A DNA stretch of 64,000 nt from Boesenbergia rotunda (GCA_024364735.1 JAGFNQ010000954.1:349016-413015); one strand, 5' to 3'; positions 40,200 through 52,476 are shown, counted from the stretch's first letter. The notes: a model not told the origin generated them from the sequence alone. Translations and numbers: made by a program.

Positions 40200-42549
40200 T
40201 GAAAGAAATTTATCCTATCAATTTAATTGACACATACCAAGGGAATAAAAATATATGTACATGTAGAAGTACTTCATGACAGAAATTACTGCGTACGATA
40301 TAGTTAGAGGTGATTTGCATTCCATGGCTGATCCAACCTTTTGGTATTGACATCTTGCAAATAATAACTGTCACCTGTGAACTTTTCAACGATCATGTAC
40401 GACCCACTCCATTGTGGCTCGAGCTAACCAATGTCGCCGATAGACATGATTCTTTTCACACTTGATCCCTGACTTGGAAAGCCCTGGGGATCACTCAGCG
40501 GTTTTAGACCTGCTTCATATGTTGCCAATATGCAGCTAGCCAGGTAGCATCTCTGTCACGCACCTCCGTAACCAGGTCTAGGTCGAGCAGTCGCTCTTGA
40601 TCATTGTTCTCTTTGTTGTAAAGTTGACGTCAAGTTGATTCTTCGCCTATCTCAACTGGAATCACTGCCTCCGCACTGTAGGTAAGATGAAAATGACTCT
40701 ACCCGGTTCCCTTTTTGGGGGTAGTATGATATGTTCCAGGTTTATCTTGAGCCCTCTGATTATTTCACGATTGATAACTTCGGGCTGGCCATTGCTCTGG
40801 GGATAAGATACTGATGTGAAGGTCTGTTGAATACCCAACCCTTCACACCATTCCTTGAGCTTGCAACCTAAAAATTGCCTACCATTATCGGATACCAGTT
40901 TATGAGAAATTCCATACTCACAGACAACACTCTTCCATAAATTTTTCATCACAGCTGCCTCAGTAATTTGAGCGAGTCACTCAGCTTCAACCCATTTGGA
41001 GAAGTAATCTATCAGAACCAGCAAAAACTTCTTTTGCTGTAGCTCGGTCAGAAAGGGACCTACTATGTCCATCTCCCATTAGTCAAAGGGACAAGAGACT
41101 GTAGAAGCTCGAAGTAGTTTAGTCAGGAGATGAGGAATATGTTGATGCTTTTGACAAGACTCGCACCCAACAACAAACTTGTTTGCATCTTCTTGTAGTG
41201 TGGGCCAGAAATATTCAGCTAAAATAATCTTCTTAGCCATTGACTGACCACCGATATGACTCCCGCATATGCCTTTATGAACTTCTCGCATAATATACTC
41301 AACATCACCTGGGTCGATGCACTTAAGTAATGGCCTGGCAAATGCTCTTTTGTAGAGCTGTTCTCCGACCAACGTGAATCGAGCAACCCTACGCTTAAAG
41401 AGTCAGACCTGATTACAAACTCTAGGTACTATCCCCTTGCGGAGGAACGTTATATAAGGTTCTCTCTAGTTAGGTAATACGACGTCAGCCAGTTCTCTGC
41501 CAATTTGAGTCACAACTTCCTCTTGAATGATAGGCTCATCCGGCGTCCATGACGCTAAATAACTTGCTAGATTGGCTAGTTTATTAACCTTGACATTATC
41601 TGCTCAGGAGATTTTCAACATAGTTACCTCAACAAAAGTAGCTTTCAATTGATTATATGTTGTTACATACCTCTACAGTCGTTCATTCCGAACTTTAAAA
41701 TCTCCTTTGAGTTGTTGTACCACTAGCTAAGAATCTTAATACAATATAACCTGAGTGGCGCCTACCTACCTAGCGGCTTGTAGTTCAACTAGTATTGATT
41801 TATATTCGACTTCATTATTGGTAGCTCAGAAGCTGAGTCTTATGTATAATTGTAGGACGTCTTCGCGAGGAGATATCATTAACACTCTAACTCCACCTGA
41901 CCTTTGATTAGATAAGTCATCTACATAAATCTTTCAGACTTCCTCGGAGTCTGGAACAGGAACTATCTCGAGCATGAAGTTAGCTAAAGCCTGAGCTTTG
42001 ATAGCCGTTCTAGGCTAATATAGGATCCCATATTCGCTCAACTCTGTGGTCCACTTGATCAAACGTCCAGATGCCTCAGGATTTGTGAGGACACACCCGA
42101 GTGGACTATTGGTGAATACTACAATGGGATGTGCTAGGAAATAAGGCCTCAACCTCTACGCAGTTAAGACCAACACAAACACTATCTTCTTGAGGATGGT
42201 GTACCGAGTCATTGAACTTCTTTAAAGTTGCTTGGTGATGGCATGTTCAAAATAACTTACACCATCTCTGCATTTGCCTCAATTCCTCTTTTTGTCACCA
42301 TGTACCCGAGAAAACACCTATTTTTCACCCCAAGCAGACACTTAGCCAGATTCAGCTTTAGTTTGTTAGCTCTGAGGGTAGCGAATGCCTCCTTTAGGTC
42401 GACAATCATGTCCTTCCCTTTCTCGGTCTTGATAAGGATATCATCAATGTAAACCTCGATATTTTGACCAATCTGATGTCAAAATACCTTGTCCATCATT
42501 CGTTGATAGATTGCTCCAACGTTCCTTAATCCGAATGGCATGATATTGT
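40200..42549 (-). pseudogene. RT end, RNase H and integrase of element G, decayed
   Basis: Minus strand: NVGAIYQRMMDKVF then VYIDDILIKTEKGKDM with the YIDD catalytic box of reverse transcriptase (about 42437-42452); RNase H is broken by many stops (42200-41500). Integrase: HKGICGSHIGGQSMAKK and FVVGCESCQKH make the HHCC zinc site (about 41290-41130), then after a stop WEMDIVGPF, LVSDNGRQF and GQPEVINREI supply the D, D and E residues (41080-40740). The integrase type is that of Tat/Athila elements. Stops lie in conserved blocks, so it is dead. At 42544 the frame is cut by element Z and resumes at 49587. Confidence 0.8.
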
Positions 42550-43867
42550 TGTTGGATCGAGAAACATGATAGAGGGGGGTGAATATCATGAAAACATTTC
42601 AGATTAAGAGAAGAGAATACGCAGCGGAATTAAAAACAAATACACATAGAATGTAGGTGGTTTTACTTGGTTCGGAGTCGCGGTCGGCTCCTACTCTAAG
42701 GCCCACGGTCCTTGACCGTTTACTGCGGGCAATTCTATATGTGCGCAAAGGTTTATAGAGTATAATATAGAAATTTTGTAGTAAGTAAATGACAACACTT
42801 TTCGTTACCGACGCCCGATGTAGATTGTACTTCAGAGTAGAGGGTCGTCGTGGGCACTAGAATCCCGAGATCAGGGTTTGCCAGAGTAGAGCGCTTGAAC
42901 GAAGAGCGTAGAGGCGTTGGAAAATTGATGTTCTGAAGCCTTGGGGTCGAGCCCCTTTTATAGTGCTCCTAGGGGCGCCCGGGACGTCGGGGGCGCCTGA
43001 CACGTGCCTTCAGATCCGAGAACTCCTATCCGAAACTTGGTCAGCGCTTATCCCCTTCGAATCGACCCTGGAGCTGACAGGGGCACCCTCCTTGACTTGG
43101 TCTGCTGGCTTCATATTACTTTGGTGTGATTCCTTTGACCTTGGGCGCCCGGGGCCTCCGGGGCGCCCTTCTTGATGCTGCTTCGAAGTAATTCCTGCTT
43201 CATTGTTTTGTCATTCACCTTGGGTGCCCGGGGCCTCTGGGGCGCCCGGCCCAGCTTCCTGCCCTTCTCCTTTGGGGCGTTCTGAGCTGTAGAAACTCAT
43301 TCCCTTGGTCCCTGCATTCAAGGTTAGTTTTAAAACAACAAGCCAAGAATATTAGTTGATTTTTTACAGCCGTAGCTGTCTTGGTTCTGATTTCGGGTCT
43401 CCCAAATGGAACCCTAGGTCGAACCGACACCTATTGTTCCCTCGATGGGGAACGCGTCCTCACCTACTCCTCTCAGGAGAGTTTACCTTTTTCCAATCGG
43501 CTCCTTCGGTTGGACTTTTGCCTAGCAGCCCTTCGCCAGGTGCCTAGCAGCCCTTTGCTAGGTCTTCAATGCCTAGCAGCCCTTTGCTAGGTGCGTAACA
43601 GTCCTTCGCCAGGTCTTCAGCCCTTCGCTAGGTGCCTAGCAGTCCTTCGCTAGGTCTTTAACTCCTAGCATCCCTTCGCTAGGTGCCTGGCAGTCCTTCG
43701 CCAGGTCTTCGACTCTTAGCAGCCCTTCGCTAGGTACCTAATAGTCCTTCGCTAGGACTTCTTTCTGCACACTCAGTGAGTACATTAGACAAAAATAAAA
43801 TCTTAACTCTTGAACCCTTTGCCATTATCAAAACCCAGGTTTGACTTAAGTGCTGCCCGCACCAACA
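42550..43867 (-). mobile_element. 3' LTR of element Z
   Basis: 1318 bp. Minus-strand TATA box TATAAAA (plus about 42957-42963), GGGCGCC-type palindromes at 42970-43260, the shared stem-loop at 42666-42700 (GGAG/CTCC inner stem with a mismatch), and at 43517-43762 tandem units TAGCAGCCCTTCGCTAGGT. Confidence 0.9.
43517..43762. repeat. Repeats CTAGCAGCCCTTCGCTAGG in the LTR of element Z
   Basis: About ten units of roughly 20-25 bp alternating AGCAGCCCTTCGCTAGG and AGCAGTCCTTCGCTAGG, each with CCTAG...CTAGG ends that can fold back. The other LTR has a shorter array at 49276-49470, so unit number differs between the two LTRs of one element. Confidence 0.85.
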
Positions 43868-45218
43868 ATCTCCCCCTTTTTGATTTATGATAACCCGGTT
43901 CACAAAGTTAAGTTTAAACAAAAACAGGTGAAGTACTTTACATTTTATTTCCTCCCCCTGGAGAAAATCTCCCCCTATGTTTTTCAAAAAGTTCGTGAGG
44001 TTTTTGAAAAATTTCTTAAGTCTTAAAGCGAAGCGTTTTTCAACACTTAGAAAATTTTTAAAAAATGTTTTTAAGTTTGAAACCAATTTCAAAATATTTT
44101 GTGTTGGAAAATTTTCAGGGGAATTTGAATTTTATACTTAGAAAATTTTTGACTAACCAAAGATTTTGAATTAGTACTTTGGAAATTTTTGAAAGCAAGT
44201 AACTTTGAAAGTATCAGTACTCAGAGAATAGTTTAAGACAGCAGTTTAAGTACTTATCTATTTAGAAAGCATTTTTCAGGCACTTAAAAATATTTTTCAA
44301 AATTTTCCAGAATAAGTGCTTAGAATAATTTTTGAAAGCAAGTAAAGTTAATTTTCAAAAATGAACTTAGAAATCAAGTAAAATTAATTTTCAAAATGAA
44401 CTTAGAAATCAAGTAAAGTTAATTTTCAAAAATGAACTTAGAAATCAAGTAAAGTTAATTTTCAAAATGAACTTAGAAATCAAGTAAAGTAAATTTTCAA
44501 AAATGAACTTAGAAATCAAGTAAAGTTAATTTTACTTTTTTGAAAAATAGGAGATAAAAGACTTAATTTTGGAAAAAAAATAAAAATTTTATAAATTTTG
44601 ACCTTTTTCTCTCCTTTCCAATCTCTCCCCCTTTGCCATATATCAAAAAAAATATAGCAAAAAAATTGCATTGAAATTGAGTAGTCAAGGTAAAATGTTG
44701 TACTGAACCAATTCGAAGTATAAACTGGACTAAATCAATTTGAATTTTCTCTTTTGGGTCCTGTCTAACCCAATTAGCTACTTACCAACTGTTATAAACA
44801 GTAGCTTTCACTGGGGTTAGTCAAGTTAAGTGATCTGTTCAAGTTAGATTTTCTAAGCTTGACACTTAACCTGATTACTGTTTGATTGGTATTTAGTGCT
44901 CCAATTACTGCAGATGCACTGACTTAAAGCATCTTGAATTAAGGCAAAGATCTAAGCATCTCAACCCATTTTAGTTTATCAATCAAAAGTACCCTAAGGT
45001 GTTTGTGAGATGCTGACTTCTAGATCTATAGTTGCATGCAGTTCTAGGGTTAGGGCCTAGGCTATGCCCATTTTGTGAAAAGCCCTAGTTTTTGAAGGAG
45101 TAATTTTATTAACAAAAACTAAGTGGGAAAAATCATTTTAAATAACATAATGAAAATTAAGAAATGATTTTACAGAAAAAAAATAAAACAGTTTTTGAAA
45201 AACATAATTAGAGTAGTC
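43868..45218 (-). other. 3' untranslated region of element Z
   Basis: AT-rich, without ORF of note. It includes the polypurine tract next to the LTR and a short tandem array at 44339-44550 (separate entry). Confidence 0.6.
44339..44550. repeat. Tandem repeat with alternating 36- and 35-bp units
   Basis: CAAGTAAAGTTAATTTTC starts at 44339, 44375, 44410, 44446, 44481 and 44517, so steps are 36, 35, 36, 35, 36. The difference is a run of five versus four A in CAAAAATG / CAAAATG. The true period is therefore a 71-bp dimer. Confidence 0.85.
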
Positions 45219-45985
45219 CTATTCTACCAAGCACAACCCTAACTGCCTTCTTAGTGAGCTAAACTCAGATTCAGGTAGGGGTTTGGTGAATATGTCAGCT
45301 AGGTTGGATTTTGAGTCTACATGCTTAAGGACTATCTCACCCCTGGCTACATGATCTCTTACAAAGTGGTGTTTGACTTCTATATGTTTAGTTCTGGAGT
45401 GTTGAATTAGGTTTTTAGTTAAATTAATTGAGCTTATATTATCAATGTAGAGCTGAGTTTGAGTATAGTTAAGCTGGAAGTCTTTAAGAGTGTGCATCAT
45501 CCATAGGAGTTGTTCTACACACTCTCCTAAAGCAACATACTCAGCTTCAGTAGTGGATAGTGCTACACAGTGTTGCTTTCTGCTACACCAACTTACTAGA
45601 CTATTTCCTAAAAGTTGGCATCTTCCACTTGTACTTTTTCTATCTAGTTTACAACCAGCATAGTCAGAATCCGAGTATCCTGACAAGTCAAAAGTTGAGG
45701 TCCTAGGATACCAAATCCCTACATTTATGGTGCCCTTAATATATCTTAGTATTCTTTTTAGGGCTGCTAAGTACGTTTCCTTAGCACAGGTTTGGTATCT
45801 AGCACACATTCTTACAGCAAAAAGGATATCAGGTCTGCTGCTGTAAGGTAAAGTAGACTTCTAATCATACTCCTATATAATTTAAGGTCTACTACTTTAC
45901 CATCAGGGTTACTATCTATTTTTACATTTGTGGCCATAGGGGTACTTATGCTTTTAGAGTTATCCATTTTAAATTTCTTTTAAAA
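45219..45985 (-). pseudogene. RT tail and RNase H of element Z
   Basis: Minus strand: MDNSKSISTPMATNV and LYRSMIRSLLYLTA, a one- or two-base frame change near 45843, then an open stretch of 196 codons: RYQTCAKETYLAALKRILRY, GYSDSDYAGCKLDRKSTSG (first catalytic Asp), ALSTTEAEYVALGE (Glu), LYIDNISSINLTKN (Asp), KHIEVKHHFVRD and LADIFTKPLPE. RNase H of copia elements removes template RNA. The domain is almost intact, yet it is cut off from gag by the loss of protease, integrase and most of RT. Confidence 0.88.
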
Positions 45986-46866
45986 AGGAGTATTTGAATC
46001 TAAGATTAACTGAAAATATGTGTTAGATTGAATTTGAATTTCAAAAATTGACTTTCAGGTCTTGGCGAGGCACAAGGCCTTCTTTGGCCGTAGCCTTATT
46101 GGATCATCAACCCTTTCCTTGACAAAGCCTTTTAGTGAAATTTCATTTTCAAGGTTATTTTTTGAGAAATTCTGGTTTAACTAGCTTGGGTCTTGGATCG
46201 GTAGCTTCGGCTAGTTTCACCAGTCTAAAGAGATCAAGTAGTGTATATTTGACCTTATTAGAAAAGGCTTCCCTAACGTACTATCATCTCACCGCCACCT
46301 AATACTATGTTGTTCAAATTTCAGTTAATTGGTTTAGTCCTTAATCTAACCAGTCCTAGGTCTAAGCATGGTAAATTGTAGAAAATAAATAGACAAGCAA
46401 TCATGCAATTTAAAACAAGAAACGAAATTTATTTAACTATAAAAATAGTTTTTAAATTGGCTCCCCCTGGACTAAAGCCACGATAATGGTTTGGCAAGAT
46501 GTGAATCTTGTCCTTGGGGATCCAATACTGATTTGGTCCAGCTTGGTTGTTCAAGCATAGTTTGGGTACCTATGCCTGAACCTTGGGTCTAGACTGATTC
46601 AGTACAGCATAATATGACCTTTGTCTAGCCTTGGTTCGATACCCTAATCCGGATCGATTTAGAACGGACTTCTGTTTTCCAAGGATCATGTCAAGACCCT
46701 TGGAACCCAAAGTGAATCGTTCTAAAGCTGCTCTAAAATCCTCTACTTGAGTTTTCAAGAAGGAGTTCTCCTTCTCAAGTTTTTCAACTTGAGTAGAAGT
46801 TCCTTCTTGAACCTTCTCAGTTAAGGATCTAGAGTCAGCTCCCTCTTTCAGGAGTTTTACTTCCTA
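45986..46866 (-). other. Non-coding interior of element Z replacing pol
   Basis: Holds the conserved spacer block at about 46030-46320 (inverted relative of 15765-16050) and, at 46450-46860, a decayed stretch with a coiled-coil-like reading (LEKENSFLKTQVEDFRAALE) that continues the gag tail. Protease, integrase and RT are absent. Confidence 0.6.
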
Positions 46867-48075
46867 TCAGAGGGATTCGACTCGGATTTTGGCTTTCGCC
46901 AAGTCGCGAGAAAGGTAAGCAATTAATTCTGATAATTGACCTTTAGAAAATCCACTTACAGTGATTTTACCATCTTCTGAAAATGTAAGCTTCCCATCGT
47001 CCGGCTCCGATTCTGATTCGGTCTCGATTTCTTCCGAAGCAGTCAGGGCGAGAAGGTTCGACTGTGGGGCCTCTTCTTCTTCTTCGGAGGAAGACTCGTC
47101 CCACGTTGCTTGAAGGGCCTTCTTCCTTCTTGTCTTCTTCGTCTCCTTCAGATTGGGGCATTCCTTCTTGTAGTGACCCTTCTTTTTGCATTCATAGTAG
47201 GTCACATTTGGTTTGGTCTTTTCATTTGAAGGTTCAGCTGGCTCTTCTTTTCTTCAGCTGGCTTTCCTTCTATTGGTTTGATTTTTCAGCTCCTTGTAAT
47301 AGTCCTGGGCTAGCCGAACCAGCTTGGGTTGATTTCCTTCGCTGTCTTCTGAGTCTGAGTCAGACTTGGGTGCAGGTTGAGGCTTCTTCTTGGTCATCTT
47401 TCCTGTTTTGCCTGCAACAAAAGCAATGCCTTTCTCGGCTAGGGTGTAGTTAGTCTGCTCATGTAATTCAAGCTCAGAAAATAACTCATCTAATTTAATT
47501 TTAGAAAGATCGCTTGAAACTTTGTACGCATCTACCATAGATGCCTACAAAGTATTTCTCGGGAAAGCGTTAAGGGTGTACTTGATTAGGTCACGGTTTT
47601 CTACCTTGTGACCAATTGAATGTAGACCGTTCATTAGCTCCTGGATTCTGGCGTGGAGCTGGGCTGCAGATTCGCTGTCGTTCATCTTGATTGTGTATAG
47701 CTTGTTTAGTAGTAGGTCCCTCTTGCTGATTCGGGTGTCGGAGGTTGCTTCGTGCAACTCAATTAACTTACCCCAGAGTTCCTTTGCACTGTTGAATGGT
47801 CCCACCCGGTTCAGTTCTTCTTTGGTTAGGCCGCATTGGAGTGTCTGAGTCGCTTTAGCATCAGCCTCGATCTTTCTTTTCAGTGAGGCGTCCCATTCGG
47901 TGTAAGGTTGTGGCACTCCTTCAGCATTTCTTGGGATTTCCAGTCCAGATTGGATTATAATCCACATGTCCACCTTAGTTTTCAAGTGGACTTCTATCCG
48001 ACTCTTCCAGTAGGAGAAATCCTCACCACTGAAGAGTGGTGGTCTGGCTGTACTGAACCCCTCTTGCATGGCCAT
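46867..48075 (-). pseudogene. Gag of element Z, broken by one stop and a frame change
   Basis: Starts MAMQEGFSTARPPLFSGEDF at 48075, then YWKSRIEVHLKTKVDMW, SAKELWGKLIELHEATSD and KYTLNAFPRNTL followed by a stop at about 47543 where relatives have Trp. It continues MVDAYKVSSDLSKIKLDEL to 47254, changes frame, and reads YYECKKKGHYKKEC (zinc knuckle, first Cys changed to Tyr) and an acidic tail EESSSEEEEEAP-like to 46867. This is a copia gag of the SIRE-like type. The loss of a knuckle Cys should abolish zinc binding. Confidence 0.85.
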
Positions 48076-48279
48076 TTAGGACTTACTGAAATAAAAAAAA
48101 ACAAAAAAACTGTCCCAAGACTTGGTCTTGGATTAGCAGTGCGGGAATAAAGAATTTATCGAGTGGTGTTGCACCAACCTCGATTAACGATAAAAATTTC
48201 GAACGAAAAAGAATTAAAAAGATTTTGTAAAATTCGAAAAATTCCCAAATTGGTGGTTGCACCAAATTTGAGCTTCCCT

Positions 48280-48291
48280 GCTCTGATACCA
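48280..48291 (-). other. Primer binding site of element Z
   Basis: TGGTATCAGAGC on the minus strand, two bases inside the LTR edge at 48294; matches initiator tRNA-Met. Confidence 0.9.
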
Positions 48292-48293
48292 CT

Positions 48294-49581
48294 TGTTGGA
48301 TCAAGAAACACGATAGAGGGGGGGGTGAATATCATGAAAACGTTTCGGATTAAGAGAGGAGAATACGCAGCGAAATTAAAAAGAAATACACACAGAACAT
48401 AAGTGGTTTTACTTGGTTCGGAGTCGCGGTCGGCTCCTACTCCAAGGCCCATGGTCCTTGACCGTTTACTGCAGGCAATTCTATATGTGCGCAAAGGTTT
48501 ACAGAGTATAATACAGAAATTTTACAGTAAGTAAATGACAACACTTTTCGATACTGACGCCCGGTGTAGATTGTACTTCAGAGCAGAGGGTCGTCGTCGG
48601 CGCTAGAATCCCGAGATCGGAGTTTGCCGGAGTAGAGCGCTTGAACGAAAAGCGTAGAGGCGTTGGAAAATTGATGTTCTAAAGCCTTGGGGTCGAGCCC
48701 CTTTTATAGTGCTCCTGGGGGCGCCTGGGACGTCGGGGGCGCCTGACATGTGCCTTTGGATCCAAGAACTCCTATCCGAAACTTGGTCAGCGCTTATCCC
48801 CTTCGAATCAACCCTGGAGTTGACGGGGGCACCCGGGACATTGGGGGCGCCCTCCTTGACTTGGTCCGCTGGCTTCATATTACTTTTCTTCGATTCCTTT
48901 GACCTTGGGCGCCCGGGGCGCCCTTCTTGATGTTACTTCGAAGCAATTCCTGCTTCATTGTTTTGTCATTCACCTTGGCCGCCCGGGGCCTCCGGGGCGC
49001 CCTGCCCAGCTTCCTACCCTTCTCCTTTGGGGCATTCTGAGCTGCAGAAACACATTCCTTTGGTCCCTGCATTCAAGGTTAGTTCCAAAACAACAAGGCA
49101 AGAATATTAGTTGATTTTTTACAGCCGTAGCTGTCTTGGTTCTGACTTCGGGTCTCCCAAATGGAACCCTAGGTCGAACCGACGCCTACTTTTCCCTCGA
49201 CGGGGAACGCGTCCTCACCTACTCCTCTTAGGAGTGTTTACCTTTTGCCAATCGGCTCCTCCGGTTGGACTTTTGCCCAGCAGCCCTTTGCCAGGTGCCT
49301 AGCAGCCCTTCGCTAGGTCTTCAATGCCTAGCATCCCTTTGCTAGGTGCCTAGCAGTCCTTCGCCAGGTTTTCAACTCCTAGCAGCCCTTCGCTAGGTGT
49401 CTGGTAGTCCTTCGCAAGGTCTTCGACTCCTAGCATCCCTTCGCTAGGTGCCTAGTAGTCCTTCGCCTGGACTTCTTTCTGCACACTCAGTGAGTACATT
49501 AGACAAAAATAAAATCTTAACTCTTTAACCCTTTGCCATTATCAAAACCCAGGTTTGACTTAGGTGCTGCCCGCACCAACA
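48294..49581 (-). mobile_element. 5' LTR of element Z
   Basis: 1288 bp with minus-strand TATA box (plus TTTTATA, 48702-48708), GGGCGCC-type palindromes at about 48720-49010, the shared stem-loop at 48412-48446 and the CTTCGCTAGGT array at 49276-49470. It should drive transcription of the element leftward. Confidence 0.9.
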
Positions 49582-49586
49582 ATTGT

Positions 49587-51740
49587 AATAGTATGTGTCA
49601 TCGGAAGTCACAAAACTTGCCATCGACAGTCACAAAACTTACTTTCTCCTGATCTTCTTGAGCCAGATGAACCTGATGATATCCTTGGTATGCTCTAGCA
49701 TCGAAATAAATTCGTAACCGGAGGTTAAATCAACCAACTAATCAATGCGAGGCAAGGGGTAGTAGTCTTTAGGATACACTTTATTTAAATCTCTGAAATC
49801 AATACAAACCCGTCATTTTCCCCTGGATTTAGGGACCAGTACAATGTTTTCCAACCAGGTTAGGAATTGAACTTTCCAAATGTGCCCGGCTTGTAGTAAC
49901 TTTGCTACCTCCTCCCTGATTATTTGGTCTTGTTCTGGAGCAAAGTGCCTTCGCCTTTGTTTTACTGGTCGGGCTCCTAAAGTGATGTGTAGTCGGTGTG
50001 TTGTAAGAGTGGGAGGAACTCTTTTAATTACGTCTGTGGCCCATGCGAAAACACCATAATGACTAACCAGGCATTTGATCAGCCTGTCTCTATGTTCAGG
50101 GCTAAGGTCCGTAGCGATTCGTATAACTCATCCCAACTAATGAGGATAGATCTGGACTTCTTCGCACTCAACTACCCAACGTTACTCCTTAACCTCTTCT
50201 TTCGCCTGGGGATCAATTAAGTCGATTTGTAGGGTCTCATGGGTCTTCTGGCTCTTGCGGGATTCTGTTCAAACTTTCCTACTATAGCATCACCGAGAGA
50301 CTAATTGGCTCCCCTTGACCTCAGTGATCGATCCTCAACTGGGAACTTGATCTTCTGGTGGTAGATCAAGACCACATCTTGGAATAGGTTGAGGGTTGAT
50401 CTCCCCAAAATGACATTATATGACGATGGGGCATCCACAATCAAGAAGAGAGCCCTCCTTTTCCTCTACAAGATATCATCCCAGAGAGATAGGGAGAAAG
50501 AGATTTGTCCCAGCGGTTGCACCCGATGTCCAGTGAAGCCAAACAGCGGTGTTGAGATAGGACGCAGCTTGTCCTCATCTACCTGCATCTGGTATAGCTT
50601 AGTTTATACAGGATATTGATTGAGATTCTTGTGTCAAACAAAGATACGTTAAACTTCGTAATTAGCTATACACGTGAAAATTACTAGTGCATCTTCGTGA
50701 GGTGCCTCAACATCCTCCAGATCATCGGGGTCGAAAGCGATGACAAGCCCCTTGTGTCTCTCCTGACTAGTCCCGACTGCGTAGTTTTCTAACCTACGCG
50801 TGTGAGACTTCCTGGCACGATTGGAGTCTCCATGAGTCGGGCCTCCCGAGATGATCCTAACGTGGCCCGATGGAGGTCCCTACGCAGGAGCCTTACCCTT
50901 CATAGGGTCTTGTTTTGGAGAAGCAGATCGATGGAGTGAGGCGTCCTTAGATCTCTCCTTGGAAGGCGATCGAGTCCGCCACCAGGGTTCCCCCTCCCCC
51001 CAATTGACCTCGCCTAGGAGATCAGCTTCGGCGAGGGGACCTTCGCTGATATCCCGAGTTGCTCCACTTCTTACATGACCTACCAATGGTCTCCTTCCTT
51101 CCCCTCTTCTTCAAAGGGTAGGACTCTTTTGTGGAGTGCGTAGTACTGTCATGAAAGTCACAGTACTTTTCGGGTTGTTGTGGTACTTTAGTGTCCACCG
51201 TTTCCACCTGCTTATTCTTGTTGCCCCAGTGACTTTTGCCTGAGTGGGAGTCCTTCACCCAAGCAGGTGTAGGTGACTCCTTTCTCTTTGATTGTACCGA
51301 TATTTGAACAAGTGCACCCCTCGAATCCTTTCTACATGCATGCTATACTTCCTCCACATTAGCGTTGTTTGACCGACCACCCCAATAGATTATCAAAGCT
51401 AGTCTGTGGTTTTTTCATGAGGGATTGGAAGAAGTCCCCTTTGGCAAGCCCTTGCATAAAGGCGTTGATGAAAATTTCTGAAGTGGCACTTGGCATATCC
51501 CGAGCCACCCTATTGAACCATTGTATGTAGTCCTTCAACGACTCCTTGCTCTTCTACTTTAAAGTGAAGAGGTTGAGTGTTGTTTTCTAATATCACTGAC
51601 TGCTGGTGATGTGATGCAAGAAGATGGTTTTAAACTCCAAAAAGGAGTTTATGGAATCAATTGGTAGCCTCTAGAACCATCGCTGCACTGCTCCTGATAG
51701 AGTGTTTAAGAACTTCTGACACTTCACATCATATGTATAT
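49587..51740 (-). pseudogene. Gag, protease and RT start of element G, decayed
   Basis: Minus strand. Gag part (51735-50880): TYDVKCQKFLNTLSGAVQRW, HVERIRGALVQ, KYCDFHDSTTHSTKES (a worn zinc-binding motif that precedes protease in Tat elements). Protease/linker: YNVILGRSTLNLFQDVV (about 50420-50370). RT start: DFRDLNK, LVDLTSGYEFISML and GYHQVHLAQEDQEKVSFVTVDG (49800-49620). Stops and frame changes are frequent. The next codons lie on the other side of element Z at 42544. Confidence 0.75.
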
Positions 51741-51744
51741 TGGT

Positions 51745-52476
51745 GCAATAGATGATGGAGGATCTTCGGTTTAGTATAGCTTTTCATCCACATACAGACG
51801 GACGGTTAGAGTGTACGATTCAGACATTGGAGGATCTGCTGAGATCATGTGTTTTGGATTTTAGAGGCAGTTGGAAGGACCATTTGCATTTATTTGAGTT
51901 TGCCTACAACAACGACTATCATTCGGTGATTCAGATGGGGTCGTATAAGGCGTTGTATGGTAGGGCATGTCGGGCGCCCACCTTCTGGGAGGAGGTTGGG
52001 AGGCCCGACTGTTAGGACCCTAGAGAACTCAGCAGGAGGCAGAGTTAGTACGCACCATCAGACGGAGGATGGCAGAGTCACATGATCGTCAGAAGAGTTA
52101 TGCAGATCAGAGACGAAGACCTCTAGAGTTTTCCGTAGGCGACCATGTATTTCTTTGAGTTTCACCCACGAAAGAGGTGAAGAGGTTTGGCCTAAGAGGT
52201 AAGTTAGCTCCGTGGTACATTGGGCCCTTCCAGATTTTGGAGCAGGTTGGAGCCGTAGCATACCGATTGGCACTTCCTCCTTCCTTGGCCGGTGTGCATG
52301 ATGTATTCCACGTTTCTATGCTGAGGAGATACGTGGTCGACCCAGCACATATTCTGTCAGAGGTATCAATTTCGCTTCAGCTTGATGCGACCTACGAGGA
52401 GGTTCCGGTGCACATCTTGGAGCACGGGGAGTGTCAGCTGCGGAACAAGACAATCCGACTAGTCAAAGTCGGATGA
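51745..52476 (+). pseudogene. Integrase C-terminus with chromodomain-type end of a chromovirus
   Basis: Plus strand: FSIAFHPHTDGRLECTIQTLEDL, then LRSCVLDFRGSWKDHLHLFE and FAYNNDYHSVIQM, a stop at 52013, and finally GLRGKLAPWYIGPFQILEQ, LAGVHDVFHVSMLRRYVVDP and ILEHGECQLRNKTIRLVKV. This order, ending in a chromodomain-like tail that in relatives binds histone marks and guides insertion, is typical of Tekay/Del-type chromoviruses. Everything upstream is missing at the border with element G. Confidence 0.8.

Larger units (their letters stand above)
42550..49581 (-). mobile_element. Copia element Z, complete ends, most of pol deleted (7.0 kb)
   Basis: LTR 42550-43867 and LTR 48294-49581, both TGTTGGATC...CCAACA, with the 5-bp target duplication ATTGT at 42545-42549 and 49582-49586. 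Reading minus: 5' LTR, primer binding site (TGGTATCAGAGC, plus 48280-48291), gag, a non-coding stretch, the end of RT with RNase H, 3' UTR, polypurine tract (plus AATCTCCCCCTTTTTGAT, from 43868), 3' LTR. Protease, integrase and the catalytic part of RT are gone. The two LTRs differ at many positions, so the insertion is not very recent. It shares gag type and spacer with Y2. Confidence 0.93.
34700..51740 (-). mobile_element. Ty3/gypsy element G, Tat lineage, truncated at its 5' end, with a nested copia element
   Basis: Read on the minus strand: decayed gag (51735-50880), protease and RT (50880-49587, then 42544-41900), RNase H, integrase (about 41400-40560), an 86-bp tandem array (39270-40160), an ORF in antisense (36280-38870), and LTR-like sequence with TATATAAC on the minus strand (about 34930) and a 26-bp array. 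An antisense ORF behind integrase is typical of Tat/Retand/Grande-type elements. Element Z (42550-49581) interrupts RT. The 5' LTR and gag start are missing because a chromovirus remnant begins at about 51745. The left limit is approximate. Confidence 0.75.
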
